From: Streptomyces clavuligerus
GTDB taxonomy: Bacteria; Actinomycetota; Actinomycetes; Streptomycetales; Streptomycetaceae
DNA length: 64,000 nt
NCBI RefSeq assembly: GCF_005519465.1
Contig: NZ_CP027858.1
Span: 3,534,001-3,598,000, forward strand
Direction of reading: 5' to 3'
The position numbers and the translations under genes were made by a program. Every line of letters starts with the position of its first letter. Positions within the stretch are counted from its first letter, which is position 1. The notes under the pieces were generated by a model. It had not been told where the DNA came from. It saw only the letters and a program-made list of their open reading frames with translations, and searched no databases. This document shows positions 17,216-25,905 of the stretch, in pieces.

Positions 17216-17767
17216 CTAGATCCGCAGAATGCCGGTGACGGGTGGACAGGCGGGGGTTGCCGCGCCACTGCGGATCTCCTCGGGGGGAGCCGTCCGCGCG
17301 GTGCGGTCGCGTGCCGATCCCAGGGCCGCCGCTTCCGAAGCGGGGCTGGTCAGCGTGGTGTTGAGCTGGGGCTGTCCGGGCATGCACTGCTCGGCCGGAT
17401 GGGCCAGGCCCTCGGAGTGCGGGCCGAGCCGGGCATGGCTGGCGGCGGCGGGAACGGGCGGCGGGAAGGCCGCCGGGGCCGGTCCGCCGGGGCCCTCGGC
17501 CGCCGTGCGGACGGGTCCCGTGTCACCGGTGGCCGCTCCGCCCCGGTCGGCGCCGTCCGCGCCGCCGCGTTCCGGTCCATCCGCGGTGGAATGGCCGGAA
17601 TTCATCAGGGAAAAGCTCGCGGTGGCGAAGTGGTGGGCCGGACTTTCCCGGTTCACCCCGTGCGCGAACACCAGCGCCAGGGTGAGTACGGACAGCCAGA
17701 CGATGTGCAGCGGGCCCCGAAATACCCGGGGCCGCGGAACACCGAAGGGCGACCGGTCCGTAATCAT
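17216..17767 (-). CDS. DUF6153-like membrane-anchored or secreted protein
   Basis: This 183-aa protein has an N-terminal hydrophobic helix (about residues 18-38, LHIVWLSVLTLALVFAHGV) and a long Pro/Ala/Gly-rich extracytoplasmic part. The segment HPAEQCMPGQPQ and a second conserved Cys near the C-terminus resemble the DUF6153 family of actinobacteria. The function is unknown. It is followed by a secreted lipoprotein gene about 200 bp upstream in coordinate terms on the opposite side. Confidence 0.6.
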   Translation of the reverse strand: MITDRSPFGVPRPRVFRGPLHIVWLSVLTLALVFAHGVNRESPAHHFATASFSLMNSGHSTADGPERGGADGADRGGAATGDTGPVRTAAEGPGGPAPAAFPPPVPAAASHARLGPHSEGLAHPAEQCMPGQPQLNTTLTSPASEAAALGSARDRTARTAPPEEIRSGAATPACPPVTGILRI

Positions 17768-17889
17768 GCTGTGATGATAGCGCGGGCTCCGCCGATAAAG
17801 GCAACTGGGCCCGTTCGATTCGGCCTTGAATGGCCGTGAACAGTTCCGGTCCGTCCGGTGAACGTACGCCGGGGGGACTCGGTGCGGGG

Positions 17890-17952
17890 GGTACCGGCAT
17901 GCGTGCCACCGGTGGCACCGGCATACGTGGCACCGGTGGCACCGGCGTGCGG
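17890..17952. repeat. GGCACCGG repeat with internal palindromes
   Basis: Two copies of the 12-base palindrome GCCACCGGTGGC-like sequence occur within tandem GTGGCACCG units between the DUF6153-like gene and the lipoprotein gene. The dyad could form a hairpin and end transcription of the lipoprotein gene, which stops at 17966 on the minus strand. Confidence 0.5.
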
Positions 17953-17965
17953 GGCGGGCCGGGCC

Positions 17966-18313
17966 TCAGTGGACAAAGCTGAACGCCCGCCAGACGCCCG
18001 CCCCCGGCGCGACGATGTTCGAGGTCGTCGTCGGGACATAGATCGACTGGTCGCCCGAGCAGTCGTCCGTGGGGTACATCATCATGTCGACCAGGGTGCT
18101 GTTGACGACGCTGACCGCCCCGGGGTCCGTCGTCCGGTGGCACCCGGTGACCAGCGGGCTGGTGAGCATCACATGGTGCTTGTCGGCGGTCTCGTACTCG
18201 ATCGTCCCCACGGCGGTCCGGCCCAGACCGGAACAGCCCGCGACGGCGGTGGCCAGCAGCGCGGCTCCGGCGGCGGCCGTGAGCCGGTGGCGGTGGTGCA
18301 CGGTCAGGGGCAT
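17966..18313 (-). CDS. small secreted lipoprotein
   Basis: This 115-aa protein has a basic N-terminus, a hydrophobic core and the lipobox VAGC (Cys27). It is predicted to be lipid-anchored outside the cell. The mature part has two further cysteines (TGCHRT and DDCSGD) that may form a disulfide, and a region reading YPTDDCSGDQSIYVPTTTS. The family is not recognised. Confidence 0.7.
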   Translation of the reverse strand: MPLTVHHRHRLTAAAGAALLATAVAGCSGLGRTAVGTIEYETADKHHVMLTSPLVTGCHRTTDPGAVSVVNSTLVDMMMYPTDDCSGDQSIYVPTTTSNIVAPGAGVWRAFSFVH

Positions 18314-18321
18314 GGGTACGG

Positions 18322-18420
18322 GTCCTTTGCCTCAGCGGTCTCAGCGATCTCGGTGGTCTCAGCGGTCTCGGTGGTCTGGGGGGCCTTGGTGGGTCTGGGG
18401 GGCCTTGGTGGGTCTGGGGT
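18322..18420. repeat. tandem repeats upstream of the lipoprotein gene
   Basis: Imperfect GGTCTCAGC/GGTCTCGGT units (18322-18378) are followed by two direct copies of an 18-base GGGGGCCTTGGTGGGTCT unit (about 18379-18418). They sit directly in front of the lipoprotein start on the minus strand, inside its promoter or leader region. Confidence 0.65.
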
Positions 18421-18559
18421 GTCCCGTCCGTCCCGGGGCCGGTCCGGGCGGGGCCGTCCGTCGTCCCGCCGGCGTTCGGCGGGCCGGGGCGAACATGTCC
18501 CACCGCTGCCACCCTGTCGCCCTTCCCCCGCCCCGGCACCCGCTGCGCGTCCGCCCGGG

Positions 18560-19294
18560 TTACGTCTCCGGGTTATGCCTCCGGGGTCCGAGACCCGCGC
18601 TCCCGGGGCCCCCGGCGGCCCCGCGTTCCGCGCGCTCCTTGGGCCGGGCCCGTACATGCATCCGCTCCCCCTGCCGGCCGAAGAGGCTCAGCACCTCCAC
18701 CGGGCCCTCCCCGGTGGAGCCGAACCAGTGCGGCAGCCGGGTGTCGAACTCGGCCGCCTCCCCCGCGCCGAGCACCACATCGTGGCCGGGCAGGACCAGC
18801 CGCAGCCGCCCGGCGAGGACATAGAGCCATTCGTAGCCCTCGTGGGTGACCGGTTCGGGGGTGGCGCGGGAGACCGGCACGACCATCTTGAACGCCTGGA
18901 GCGGCCCCGGCTGCCGGGTCAGCGGCACCACCGTGCTGCCGTGGATCGTCCGGGGGGTGAGCCGCACCCGGGGATCGCCCACCTCGGGCGCGCCGACCAG
19001 CTCGTCCAGGGGCACCTGGTACGCCTGCGAGATCGGCAGCAGCAGTTCGAGGCTGGGGCGGCGGCCCCCGGACTCCAGCCGGGACAGGGTGCTCTTGGAG
19101 ATCCCGGTGGTCTCGGCGAGCGCGGCCAGGGTGATCCCGCGCTCGGCGCGCAGCCGCTTCAGCCGGGGGCCGACCTCGTTCAGGGTCCGGGCGACGGAGT
19201 CGGACGCGGGCGCGGGGTCGTACGCGGAGCCGGAGCCGGGTGTGGAGCCGGAGCCGGAGCCGGGTGCGGGGTCGGACACGGAGGAGTCGTTCAT
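18560..19294 (-). CDS. XRE-cupin transcriptional regulator
   Basis: This 244-aa regulator combines an XRE helix-turn-helix (about residues 45-95, LAALAETTGISKSTLSRLE) with a C-terminal cupin_2 domain (about 130-220). The first 35 residues are a low-complexity Gly/Ser/Pro extension. Cupin-XRE proteins bind a metabolite in the cupin barrel and usually control neighbouring catabolic or efflux genes. It diverges from the YqhA-IstB fusion gene, which may be its target. Confidence 0.88.
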   Translation of the reverse strand: MNDSSVSDPAPGSGSGSTPGSGSAYDPAPASDSVARTLNEVGPRLKRLRAERGITLAALAETTGISKSTLSRLESGGRRPSLELLLPISQAYQVPLDELVGAPEVGDPRVRLTPRTIHGSTVVPLTRQPGPLQAFKMVVPVSRATPEPVTHEGYEWLYVLAGRLRLVLPGHDVVLGAGEAAEFDTRLPHWFGSTGEGPVEVLSLFGRQGERMHVRARPKERAERGAAGGPGSAGLGPRRHNPET

Positions 19295-19573
19295 CGTTCC
19301 AGGGAAGCGCGCCGTCCCGGGAACGGCAAGTGATGTTGCTGTTCTGCCTCTCCTCGACAGGCGATGTCGTAACTCACCGTAGCCGAAACGGAGTTCGCGA
19401 AGAAAATCCCTAACACCAGCTCTGATCTGGGTCGTTGAGGTATTTCATCGATACGTATGTGATCTCCGTGCCCTGCGGGATCGCTGATGTCCGTGACACT
19501 CGCCACGCTCCGTCGTTGAAGTCATGTACACGGACTGCCCCGTTGCGCCGTCTCGCCGCCCTGCACCCTGGAG

Positions 19574-21091
19574 ATGCCGTTGCTCGATCACTCCCTGCCC
19601 ACGTCCTCCAAGCCGGGGATCGCGAGCTACGCGGCCCCCTCGCTCGGCTACGCCCTGTTCGCCACCCGCTGGCTCCAGGCGCCGCTCTACTTCGGGCTGG
19701 TGGCGGCCCAGGGCGTCTATGTCTACAAGTTCTTCAACGAGCTGTGGCACCTGGTCGCGCACATCCTCACCGGCCACGCCAACGAGACGCATGTGATGCT
19801 CGCGGTCCTCAAGCTCGTCGACGTCGTCATGATCGCCAACCTGCTGATCATGGTGATCGTCGGCGGCTACGAGACGTTCGTCTCGCGGATCGGACTCCAG
19901 GGCCACCGCGATCAGCCGGAGTGGCTGTCCCACGTCAACTCCAATGTGCTGAAGGTGAAGCTGGCGACGGCGATCGTCGGGATCTCCTCGGTCCATCTGC
20001 TCCAGATGTTCGTGGACGTCGACCACACCTCGCAGCACTCGCTGCTCTGGGGGACGGTCATCCACATGGCCTTCATCCTCTCGGCCGCGATCCTCGCGTA
20101 CATGTCCGGGCCGATGGAGCGGCGCGGCCATCACCCCCACCCCGGTCCGGACCCGGACTCCCGCCCGCCCCGGCCGCCGAAGCCGTCCCCGCCGACCCAG
20201 CTCATCATCTCCGAGCGGGCCCTGCCGGAGGGGCTCACCGGCCCGGCGGGGCTGCGCGACCTGCTGCCCGCGCAGGCCGGTACGGAGCGCAGACCGGCCG
20301 CCGACGGGGTGGTCCTCCCGGGGCACACGGTCCCCGACGGATACCCGGCCCCCGAGGGATACCCGGGTTCCGACGGGTACGCGGGTTCCGACGGGTACGC
20401 GGGCCACGGTGCCCACCGTCCCGGCCCCGTCACCGGCGGCCAGGGCGGCCACGGCGGCCAGGGCTTCGCGGCGGCGGCCGAGGGCCGTGTCCGTGCCGCC
20501 GGGTTCCCGGCCCGCAGATCGCTGGAGGAGTTCGACGGCACCCATGAGCGCCATCTCGACCGGTACACCCTCTCCCGGCTGGGCAGGCTGGAGTTCGTCC
20601 GCGCCCGGGGCAATGTCGTCCTGCTCGGCCCGCCCGGCTCCGGCACGACCCATCTGGCCGTCGCGCTCGGGACCCGGGCCTGCCAGGCGGGCCACGGGAC
20701 CAGGTTCGCGACGGCCGCCGAGTGGGTCGCCCGGCTGACCTGCGCCCACGCCGAGGGGCGGCTGACGGAGGAGCTGGTGGTGCTCGACCGGTACGCGCTG
20801 CTGATCGTGGACGGGGTGGGCGCCGTCCCGTTCGACACGGAGAGCACCCGGCTCCTGCACCGGCTGGTCTCGCACCGCTATGCGCGGGGCTCCGTCGTCG
20901 TCACCGCCGACCGGCCCTTCGGCCGCTGGTCGGAGGTCTTCGGGGACTCCCCGGCGACCTCGTCGATGGTGGACCGGGTGGCCCACCACGCCGAGGTCGT
21001 CACGCTCACGGGGGAGGGCCGACGGCTCCGCGACCACGACCGCGACCGGGGCGGCGAGCGGGCCCTCGCCGTCGGACCCGACCTCTCCTGA
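19574..21091 (+). CDS. YqhA/TIGR00645-type membrane protein fused to a degenerate IstB-like ATPase domain
   Basis: This 505-aa frame is continuous across two unrelated parts. Residues 1-180 match the UPF0114/YqhA (TIGR00645) family of inner-membrane proteins, with three or four hydrophobic helices and the typical ATRWLQAPLYFGL and LKLVDVVMIANLL segments. Residues about 181-305 are a Pro/Gly/Tyr-rich linker with DGYAGSDGYAG repeats. Residues about 310-505 align with the IstB/DnaC-like helper ATPase of IS21 elements. The P-loop reads GPPGSGTTHLA, so the essential Lys is Thr358. Walker B reads LLIVDGVGAVPF, so the usual catalytic Glu after Asp413 is Gly. ATP hydrolysis is therefore unlikely. The ATG has a GGAG immediately adjacent, so the start is not certain. 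Confidence 0.8.
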   Translation: MPLLDHSLPTSSKPGIASYAAPSLGYALFATRWLQAPLYFGLVAAQGVYVYKFFNELWHLVAHILTGHANETHVMLAVLKLVDVVMIANLLIMVIVGGYETFVSRIGLQGHRDQPEWLSHVNSNVLKVKLATAIVGISSVHLLQMFVDVDHTSQHSLLWGTVIHMAFILSAAILAYMSGPMERRGHHPHPGPDPDSRPPRPPKPSPPTQLIISERALPEGLTGPAGLRDLLPAQAGTERRPAADGVVLPGHTVPDGYPAPEGYPGSDGYAGSDGYAGHGAHRPGPVTGGQGGHGGQGFAAAAEGRVRAAGFPARRSLEEFDGTHERHLDRYTLSRLGRLEFVRARGNVVLLGPPGSGTTHLAVALGTRACQAGHGTRFATAAEWVARLTCAHAEGRLTEELVVLDRYALLIVDGVGAVPFDTESTRLLHRLVSHRYARGSVVVTADRPFGRWSEVFGDSPATSSMVDRVAHHAEVVTLTGEGRRLRDHDRDRGGERALAVGPDLS

Positions 21092-21097
21092 CGGGCG

Positions 21098-21125
21098 CCC
21101 GGCCCCGGGGGCGCCCGGGGCCGGG
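21098..21125. terminator. bidirectional terminator-like hairpin
   Basis: A perfect 9-bp stem (CCCGGCCCC / GGGGCCGGG) with a 10-base GC-rich loop separates the convergent fusion gene and SARP gene. It has no T-tract, as is common in Streptomyces. Confidence 0.6.
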
Positions 21126-21127
21126 GA

Positions 21128-24100
21128 TCACCGCGGGGGCGGCGCCGACCGGTTCATCAGATCGCCGAGCCGCCGGATGCCCCCGTCCGTGACCAGCGAG
21201 GTGCCCGTCGCGTCGACCTCCCGCATCAGGGGGGTCACCAGCGGCAGGTCCGGCAGCTCCGAACCGAGCGTCACATGCAGCCGGGCCGTGAACCGGGCCA
21301 CCGACGCCGGGCTGTACGGGTCCTCGGGGTCCCCGGCCAGCGCCTCCGCCTCGCGCATCACCCGCACGGCCTCCTCCGCCCGGCCGACCGCCCACAGCAC
21401 CAGCGCCAGCAGCACCCCCGAGACATGGAGGCGCGTCGGATTCCCCTCCTGCGCCCCGAAGTGGAGGGCGGCCCGCAGATCGCACTCGGCCTCCGTGTAC
21501 CGGGCCGCCGTGCACCGCAGCCACGCCCGGGTGTGCAGGGCCCGTGAGCGGCTGGCGGCGTCCCCGTCGTCGAGGGTCCGCGCCACCGCGAGATCGGCGA
21601 TCCTGTTCACCTCCTGGTAGCGCGCCCGGCCGGGGAAGAGCCCGCAGCACGCGACGATCACCAGCAGATCCATGGCCTTGCGCAGCTCCTCGCCGTCCCG
21701 GCGCAGCGACTGCTCCACCACCGAGGTGAGGACGGCGTGTTCGGCGGTGAACCACGCCCGGACCTCCGCGACGTCGGAGAACGGCAGTCCCGGGTGGTCG
21801 CCCTGGACCACCCAGCCCGTGGGCAGCTCTCCGGCGACGGCGGTCCGCGCCGCGCGCAGCACGGTCGCGAGCAGCAGATCCAGCACCCGGGTACGGGCCG
21901 CGTCCCGCTCCCCGGGCCCGTCGGTCCGCTCCGCGAGACGGCGCGCGTACGCCCGCAACAGATCGTGGAAGCGGTAGCGGTCGGGTCCGTAGGACTCCAG
22001 CATGCCCGCGTCCACGAGCCGTTCGGCCGCCGCCTCCGCCGCGTACGGGTCGAGGTCGAGCAGCACGGCGGCGACCGTCAGCGGCAGATCGGGCGTGTCG
22101 AGGAGGGCGAGGGCCCGGAAGGCGCGCGCGTCCCCGGGCGTCAGTGCCTCGTACCCGAGGCGGAAGACGGGTTCCACGGCGAGTTCGCCGGAGCGCAGTT
22201 CGTCGAGGAGGGCGGGCCCGTCGCCGAGGCGTTCGGCCAGCCGGTCGAGCGGACGCCCGGGGTGGGCGGCGAGCCGGGAGCCGACGATCCGCACCGCGAG
22301 CGGCAGCCGGCCGCACCGCTCGACCAGCGCCCGGGCCGTCTCCGGCGCACCGGCCACCCGCCCGGGCCCGGCGATCGCCCCGAGCAGTTCCAGCGACTCG
22401 TCCCCTGAGGGCACCTCCAGATCGATCCGGTGCGCCCCCGGGACGGTGAGCTGCCGGGCCCGGGTGGTGACGACCACGGCGGCGCTCGCTGTGCCCGGGA
22501 GCAGTGGCCGGATCTGTTCGGCGTCCCGGGCGTTGTCGAGGACGAGCAGGACCCGCCGGTCGGCGAGAACGGTACGGAAGAGGGCGGCCCGCTGTCCGAG
22601 GTCGAACGGGATGCGCGCGGCGGGCGTCCCGAGCGCGCCGAGGAAGTCGGCGAGGACGCCGCCGGGGTCCACGGGGCTGCTGCCCGCGCCCAGGTCGGCG
22701 TGGAGCCGCCCGTCGGGGAACTCCTCGCCGAGCGCGTGCGCGACCTGCACGGCGAGGGTCGTCTTCCCGACCCCGCCGATCCCGGTGACGACGACGAGGC
22801 GCGGCGCGGCCCCGGCCGGAGCCCCGGCCGGGGCGCGCTGCCCGGTGAGGACGGCGGTCAGCTCCGCGACGGCGGCGTGGCGGCCGGTGAAATCGGCCGC
22901 GGCGGGCGGCAGCCGGTGCGGCCGGGGTGTTCCGGGGAACGGCGTTCCCCAGGCCCCTGGCTCTGCCCCTGCCCCGGGCTCGTGGTCCGTCGGCCCGTGC
23001 GCCGGGTTTGTCGGGCCGTGGCCCTGGCCGGGGTTCCGCGCCGGGTCCGTCGGTCCGGTGGCGGGGCCGTGCCCTGGCAGGGGTGGTCGGTGGTCCGGGG
23101 CCAGGGGTCTGTGCGTCCGGCTCTCGGGTCCGTGTGTCCGGCCCGCTGGGGAACGGTCCGGGGCGGTGGTGCCGTGGGCCGGGGCCGCGGAGGCGTGGCC
23201 CGGGTCCGTCTCGTCGCGTGCTCCGTGCGCCGGAGGGCATCCCGGGCCCGCCGGTCCGGTGGTGGGGCCGTGCCCTGACAGCGGCGGCCGGTGGTCCGGG
23301 TCCAGGGGTCCGTCCGTCGGGCCTGCCGGGCCGTGACCCCGGCCGGGGGGCTCCGCGTGGTGGGTCCGGCCCGCTGGGGAACGGTCCGGGGCCAGGGGCC
23401 CGCGTGCCGGGGCCGTTCGGGCGCCCGTCCCGTGTGCCGGGTTTGTCGGTCTGGTGACGGGGCCGTGCCCTGGCAGCGGTGGTCGGTGGTCCGGGTCCAG
23501 GGGTCCGTCCGTCGGGCCTGTCGGGCATTGGCCTGTCGGGCGGTGGCCCCGGTCGGGGTTCCGCGCCGGGTCCGTCGGTCCGGCGGCGGGGCCGTGCCCC
23601 GGTACCGGCAGCCGGTAGCCCGGGTTCAGGGGCCAGTCCGTCCGGTTCACCGGCCCGCGCGCGGGGCCTGTCGGGCCGTGGCCCCGGCCCGGCAGGCCGG
23701 AGCGGTCCTGTCCCACCGGCCCCCACTCCTGGCCGGCGGGGCCGTTCCGCGCGGTGCTCGAAGGTGCGGGCGGCCAGGGAGTGTGCCCCCACACCTGGTC
23801 GGCGGCGGGGGCGTGCCCCCGGTGTCCCGGCCCCTGCCCCGGCTCCACCGGGGCCCCGCCCGGGGTACCGGGCCGTACCGCCCCCGTGGACGCTCCCGGC
23901 GTACCCGGGAAACGCGGTGCGCCCGCTGCGCCGGGTGCGCCCGGCGCGTCCGAGAGGCCCGGCAGCAGCGACGGGTCCCGGTCCGGCGCGGACAGGCTGG
24001 GATCGGCGGTGAGCATCCGCTGGTGCAGCGCGGCCAGATGCGGCGTGGGCCCCACGCCCAGCTCCCTCGCGAGCATGCGCCGGATCTCCTCGTACCGGCT

Positions 24101-24805
24101 CAGCGCCTCGGCCTGCTGCCCGGACCGGTACAGGGCCAGCATCAGCAGCCCGTGCAGCCGTTCGCGCAGCGGGAACTCCGCCACCAGGGTGTGCAGCTCC
24201 GGAATGGAACGGGCGTGACTGCCCAGCGCCAGGGCCCGTTCGAAGAGCGCCTCCTGCGCGCAGATCCGGACCTCGTGCAGCCGGTCGCGCTGGCGTTCGG
24301 CATAGGGCCCCGGCACCCCAGCGAGGGCGGTGCCCCGCCACCGCCCCAGGGCCCCGGTCAGCCGGTCGTGGTCCGCCCGGGGGTCGCCGCCGTCCCCGCG
24401 CAGCGCCCCGGTGGTCTCCTGCTCGAACAGGAGCGCGTCGACGGTGGCCCCGGGCGCCCGCAGGGCGTATCCGCCGTGGGCGCAGACCAGTTCCCCGGCC
24501 TCCGCCTCGGCGAACGCCGCCCGCAGCCGGGAGACATAGGTCCGTACCGTGCCCTGCGCCCGCCGCGGGGCCTCCTCGCCCCACACGCCGTCGACGAGTG
24601 TCTGCGACGTGACCACCGCGCCCCGGTGGAACACCAGCATGGTGAGCACGGCGCGCTGCTGCGGGGTGCCGAGGGGAATGTGCCGCTCCCCCGCCCAGGC
24701 GCCGACCGGGCCCAGCAGCCGGAAGGAGACACCGGGGGTGTTGCCGCCGACCGCATCGGGTATCCGGGATATATCAGGTGAAAAGGCAGCATGCTGCAAC
24801 GGCAT
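21128..24805 (-). CDS. AfsR/SARP-type transcriptional regulator with NB-ARC domain
   Basis: This 1225-aa regulator starts at an ATG preceded by GAGGGGG. It has a Trans_reg_C winged helix (about 27-105), a bacterial transcriptional activation domain (about 110-260), a very long Pro/Gly/His-rich linker (about 270-615), and an NB-ARC ATPase with an intact P-loop GIGGVGKTT (about residue 675). A C-terminal helical region (about 900-1225) is probably TPR-like. Large SARPs activate antibiotic or secondary-metabolite genes by binding direct repeats near promoters, with ATP-dependent control. The linker is far longer than usual. The gene diverges from an LLM oxidoreductase, and 11-bp-phased direct repeats lie just upstream of its start. 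Confidence 0.9.
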   Translation of the reverse strand: MPLQHAAFSPDISRIPDAVGGNTPGVSFRLLGPVGAWAGERHIPLGTPQQRAVLTMLVFHRGAVVTSQTLVDGVWGEEAPRRAQGTVRTYVSRLRAAFAEAEAGELVCAHGGYALRAPGATVDALLFEQETTGALRGDGGDPRADHDRLTGALGRWRGTALAGVPGPYAERQRDRLHEVRICAQEALFERALALGSHARSIPELHTLVAEFPLRERLHGLLMLALYRSGQQAEALSRYEEIRRMLARELGVGPTPHLAALHQRMLTADPSLSAPDRDPSLLPGLSDAPGAPGAAGAPRFPGTPGASTGAVRPGTPGGAPVEPGQGPGHRGHAPAADQVWGHTPWPPAPSSTARNGPAGQEWGPVGQDRSGLPGRGHGPTGPARGPVNRTDWPLNPGYRLPVPGHGPAAGPTDPARNPDRGHRPTGQCPTGPTDGPLDPDHRPPLPGHGPVTRPTNPAHGTGARTAPARGPLAPDRSPAGRTHHAEPPGRGHGPAGPTDGPLDPDHRPPLSGHGPTTGPAGPGCPPAHGARDETDPGHASAAPAHGTTAPDRSPAGRTHGPESRTHRPLAPDHRPPLPGHGPATGPTDPARNPGQGHGPTNPAHGPTDHEPGAGAEPGAWGTPFPGTPRPHRLPPAAADFTGRHAAVAELTAVLTGQRAPAGAPAGAAPRLVVVTGIGGVGKTTLAVQVAHALGEEFPDGRLHADLGAGSSPVDPGGVLADFLGALGTPAARIPFDLGQRAALFRTVLADRRVLLVLDNARDAEQIRPLLPGTASAAVVVTTRARQLTVPGAHRIDLEVPSGDESLELLGAIAGPGRVAGAPETARALVERCGRLPLAVRIVGSRLAAHPGRPLDRLAERLGDGPALLDELRSGELAVEPVFRLGYEALTPGDARAFRALALLDTPDLPLTVAAVLLDLDPYAAEAAAERLVDAGMLESYGPDRYRFHDLLRAYARRLAERTDGPGERDAARTRVLDLLLATVLRAARTAVAGELPTGWVVQGDHPGLPFSDVAEVRAWFTAEHAVLTSVVEQSLRRDGEELRKAMDLLVIVACCGLFPGRARYQEVNRIADLAVARTLDDGDAASRSRALHTRAWLRCTAARYTEAECDLRAALHFGAQEGNPTRLHVSGVLLALVLWAVGRAEEAVRVMREAEALAGDPEDPYSPASVARFTARLHVTLGSELPDLPLVTPLMREVDATGTSLVTDGGIRRLGDLMNRSAPPPR
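22945..23980. repeat. degenerate tandem repeats encoding the SARP linker
   Basis: Repeated blocks of about 60-90 bases encode variants of GPTDGPLDPDHRPPLPGHGP and PARNP. Near-identical copies occur around 23085, 23290 and 23485. The repeats stay in frame, so the linker appears to have grown by in-frame duplication. Confidence 0.75.
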
Positions 24806-24826
24806 GGTGACCCCCTCGTTCTTTCC

Positions 24827-24869
24827 AGTCCGCCCGTAGTCCGGACCTGCCGGCCCAGAGTCCGGACCC
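24827..24869. promoter_or_regulatory. 11-bp-phased direct repeats, candidate SARP operator
   Basis: The motif AGTCCGSMC occurs at 24827, 24838 and 24859. The first two starts are 11 bases apart and the third is 21 bases further on. SARP activators are known to bind direct repeats phased by one or two helical turns. The array lies 22-64 bases upstream of the SARP start codon and between it and the divergent oxidoreductase gene, so it may serve either or both genes. Confidence 0.45.
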
Positions 24870-24986
24870 GTACGGTCCAGAGCCGACCGATCGTAGGGGC
24901 GGGGTCCGCCGGAGGTTGCCTCGCCGCGCCGAATGTAAGGGACACCACAGAGAAACGGTGAGGTCCGCGCCCTGCCCCGTCCCAGG

Positions 24987-25883
24987 ATGAAGATCATGCT
25001 CGTAGGGATCGCACTGCCGCAGTACGGAAGCCAGGCCCGCGCGGAATCGATCGCGCCGTTCGCGCGCGACGCGGAGGCCGCCGGTTTTGACACGCTCTGG
25101 GCCGGGGACCGGGCGCTGGCCCCGGTCGCCCCCGGCACGCTCTACCCGGGGTGCACACCGGACCGGCCCTACCCGCCGGAGTTCACGACCTTCCTCGACC
25201 CGCTGGCGGTGCTCACGGTCGCCGCGACCGCGACCGTCCGCGCCCGGCTCGGCACCAGCACCCTGATCGCGCCCCTGCACCCGCCGCTGCTGCTAGCCCG
25301 CTCCCTCACCTCTCTGGACCGGATCAGCGGCGGACGGCTCGACGTGGGTCTCGGCATCGGCTGGCTCCGCGAGGAGTACACCGCCGTCGGCGCCGACTTC
25401 TCCCGGCGCGGGGAGCAGCTCGACGAGATCCTTGACCTGCTGCACGGGATCTGGACGCGGGACCCGTTCCGCCACGAGGGGAAGCGCTGGACGGTCCCCG
25501 AGGCGCGTATCGGACTGCGCCCCGTCCAGACCCCCGGACCGCCGGTCCATCTGGGCGGCACCAGCGAGGCGGCGCTGCGCCGGGTGGGCCGCCGCGCCGA
25601 CGGCTGGGCGGGGGTGGTCCTGCCGCCGGAGTACGCGGCCCACCTCTGGGACACGGCCCGCCGCGCCGCCCGGGACGCGGGCCGCGACCCGGACGCGCTG
25701 CGCCGCACGCTCCGTTACAACGTGCCGCCCGGAACGCCCGCCGAGTCCATCGCGGAGGTCCTGCGCACGGTCCGCGACTCCGGCGCCGACGGCTGCTTCC
25801 CCGATCTGCACCGCGCGGTGCGGGAACCGGACGAGGCGCTGGAGACGGGGATACGCGCGCTGCAACTCCTCCGCGAGGGCTGA
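24987..25883 (+). CDS. LLM-class F420/flavin-dependent oxidoreductase
   Basis: This 298-aa TIM-barrel protein of the luciferase-like monooxygenase family is of the TIGR03619 type. Visible landmarks are GIALPQYG at the N-terminus, RARLGTSTLIAPLHPP, LDVGLGIGWLREEY and PPVHLGGTSEAALRR. Such enzymes use F420 or FMN to oxidise or reduce small molecules. No signal peptide is present. The ATG at 24987 is used, but the ATG at 24996 has a better-spaced AGGA. It diverges from the SARP gene and may be under its control. Confidence 0.88.
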   Translation: MKIMLVGIALPQYGSQARAESIAPFARDAEAAGFDTLWAGDRALAPVAPGTLYPGCTPDRPYPPEFTTFLDPLAVLTVAATATVRARLGTSTLIAPLHPPLLLARSLTSLDRISGGRLDVGLGIGWLREEYTAVGADFSRRGEQLDEILDLLHGIWTRDPFRHEGKRWTVPEARIGLRPVQTPGPPVHLGGTSEAALRRVGRRADGWAGVVLPPEYAAHLWDTARRAARDAGRDPDALRRTLRYNVPPGTPAESIAEVLRTVRDSGADGCFPDLHRAVREPDEALETGIRALQLLREG

Positions 25884-25905
25884 GCCCCGTCGGACCGTAC
25901 GGGTG

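Noticed and set aside
19574..21091. Active IS21-type insertion sequence suggested by the IstB domain
   Set aside because: No IstA transposase, no terminal inverted repeats, and both ATPase motifs are degenerate.
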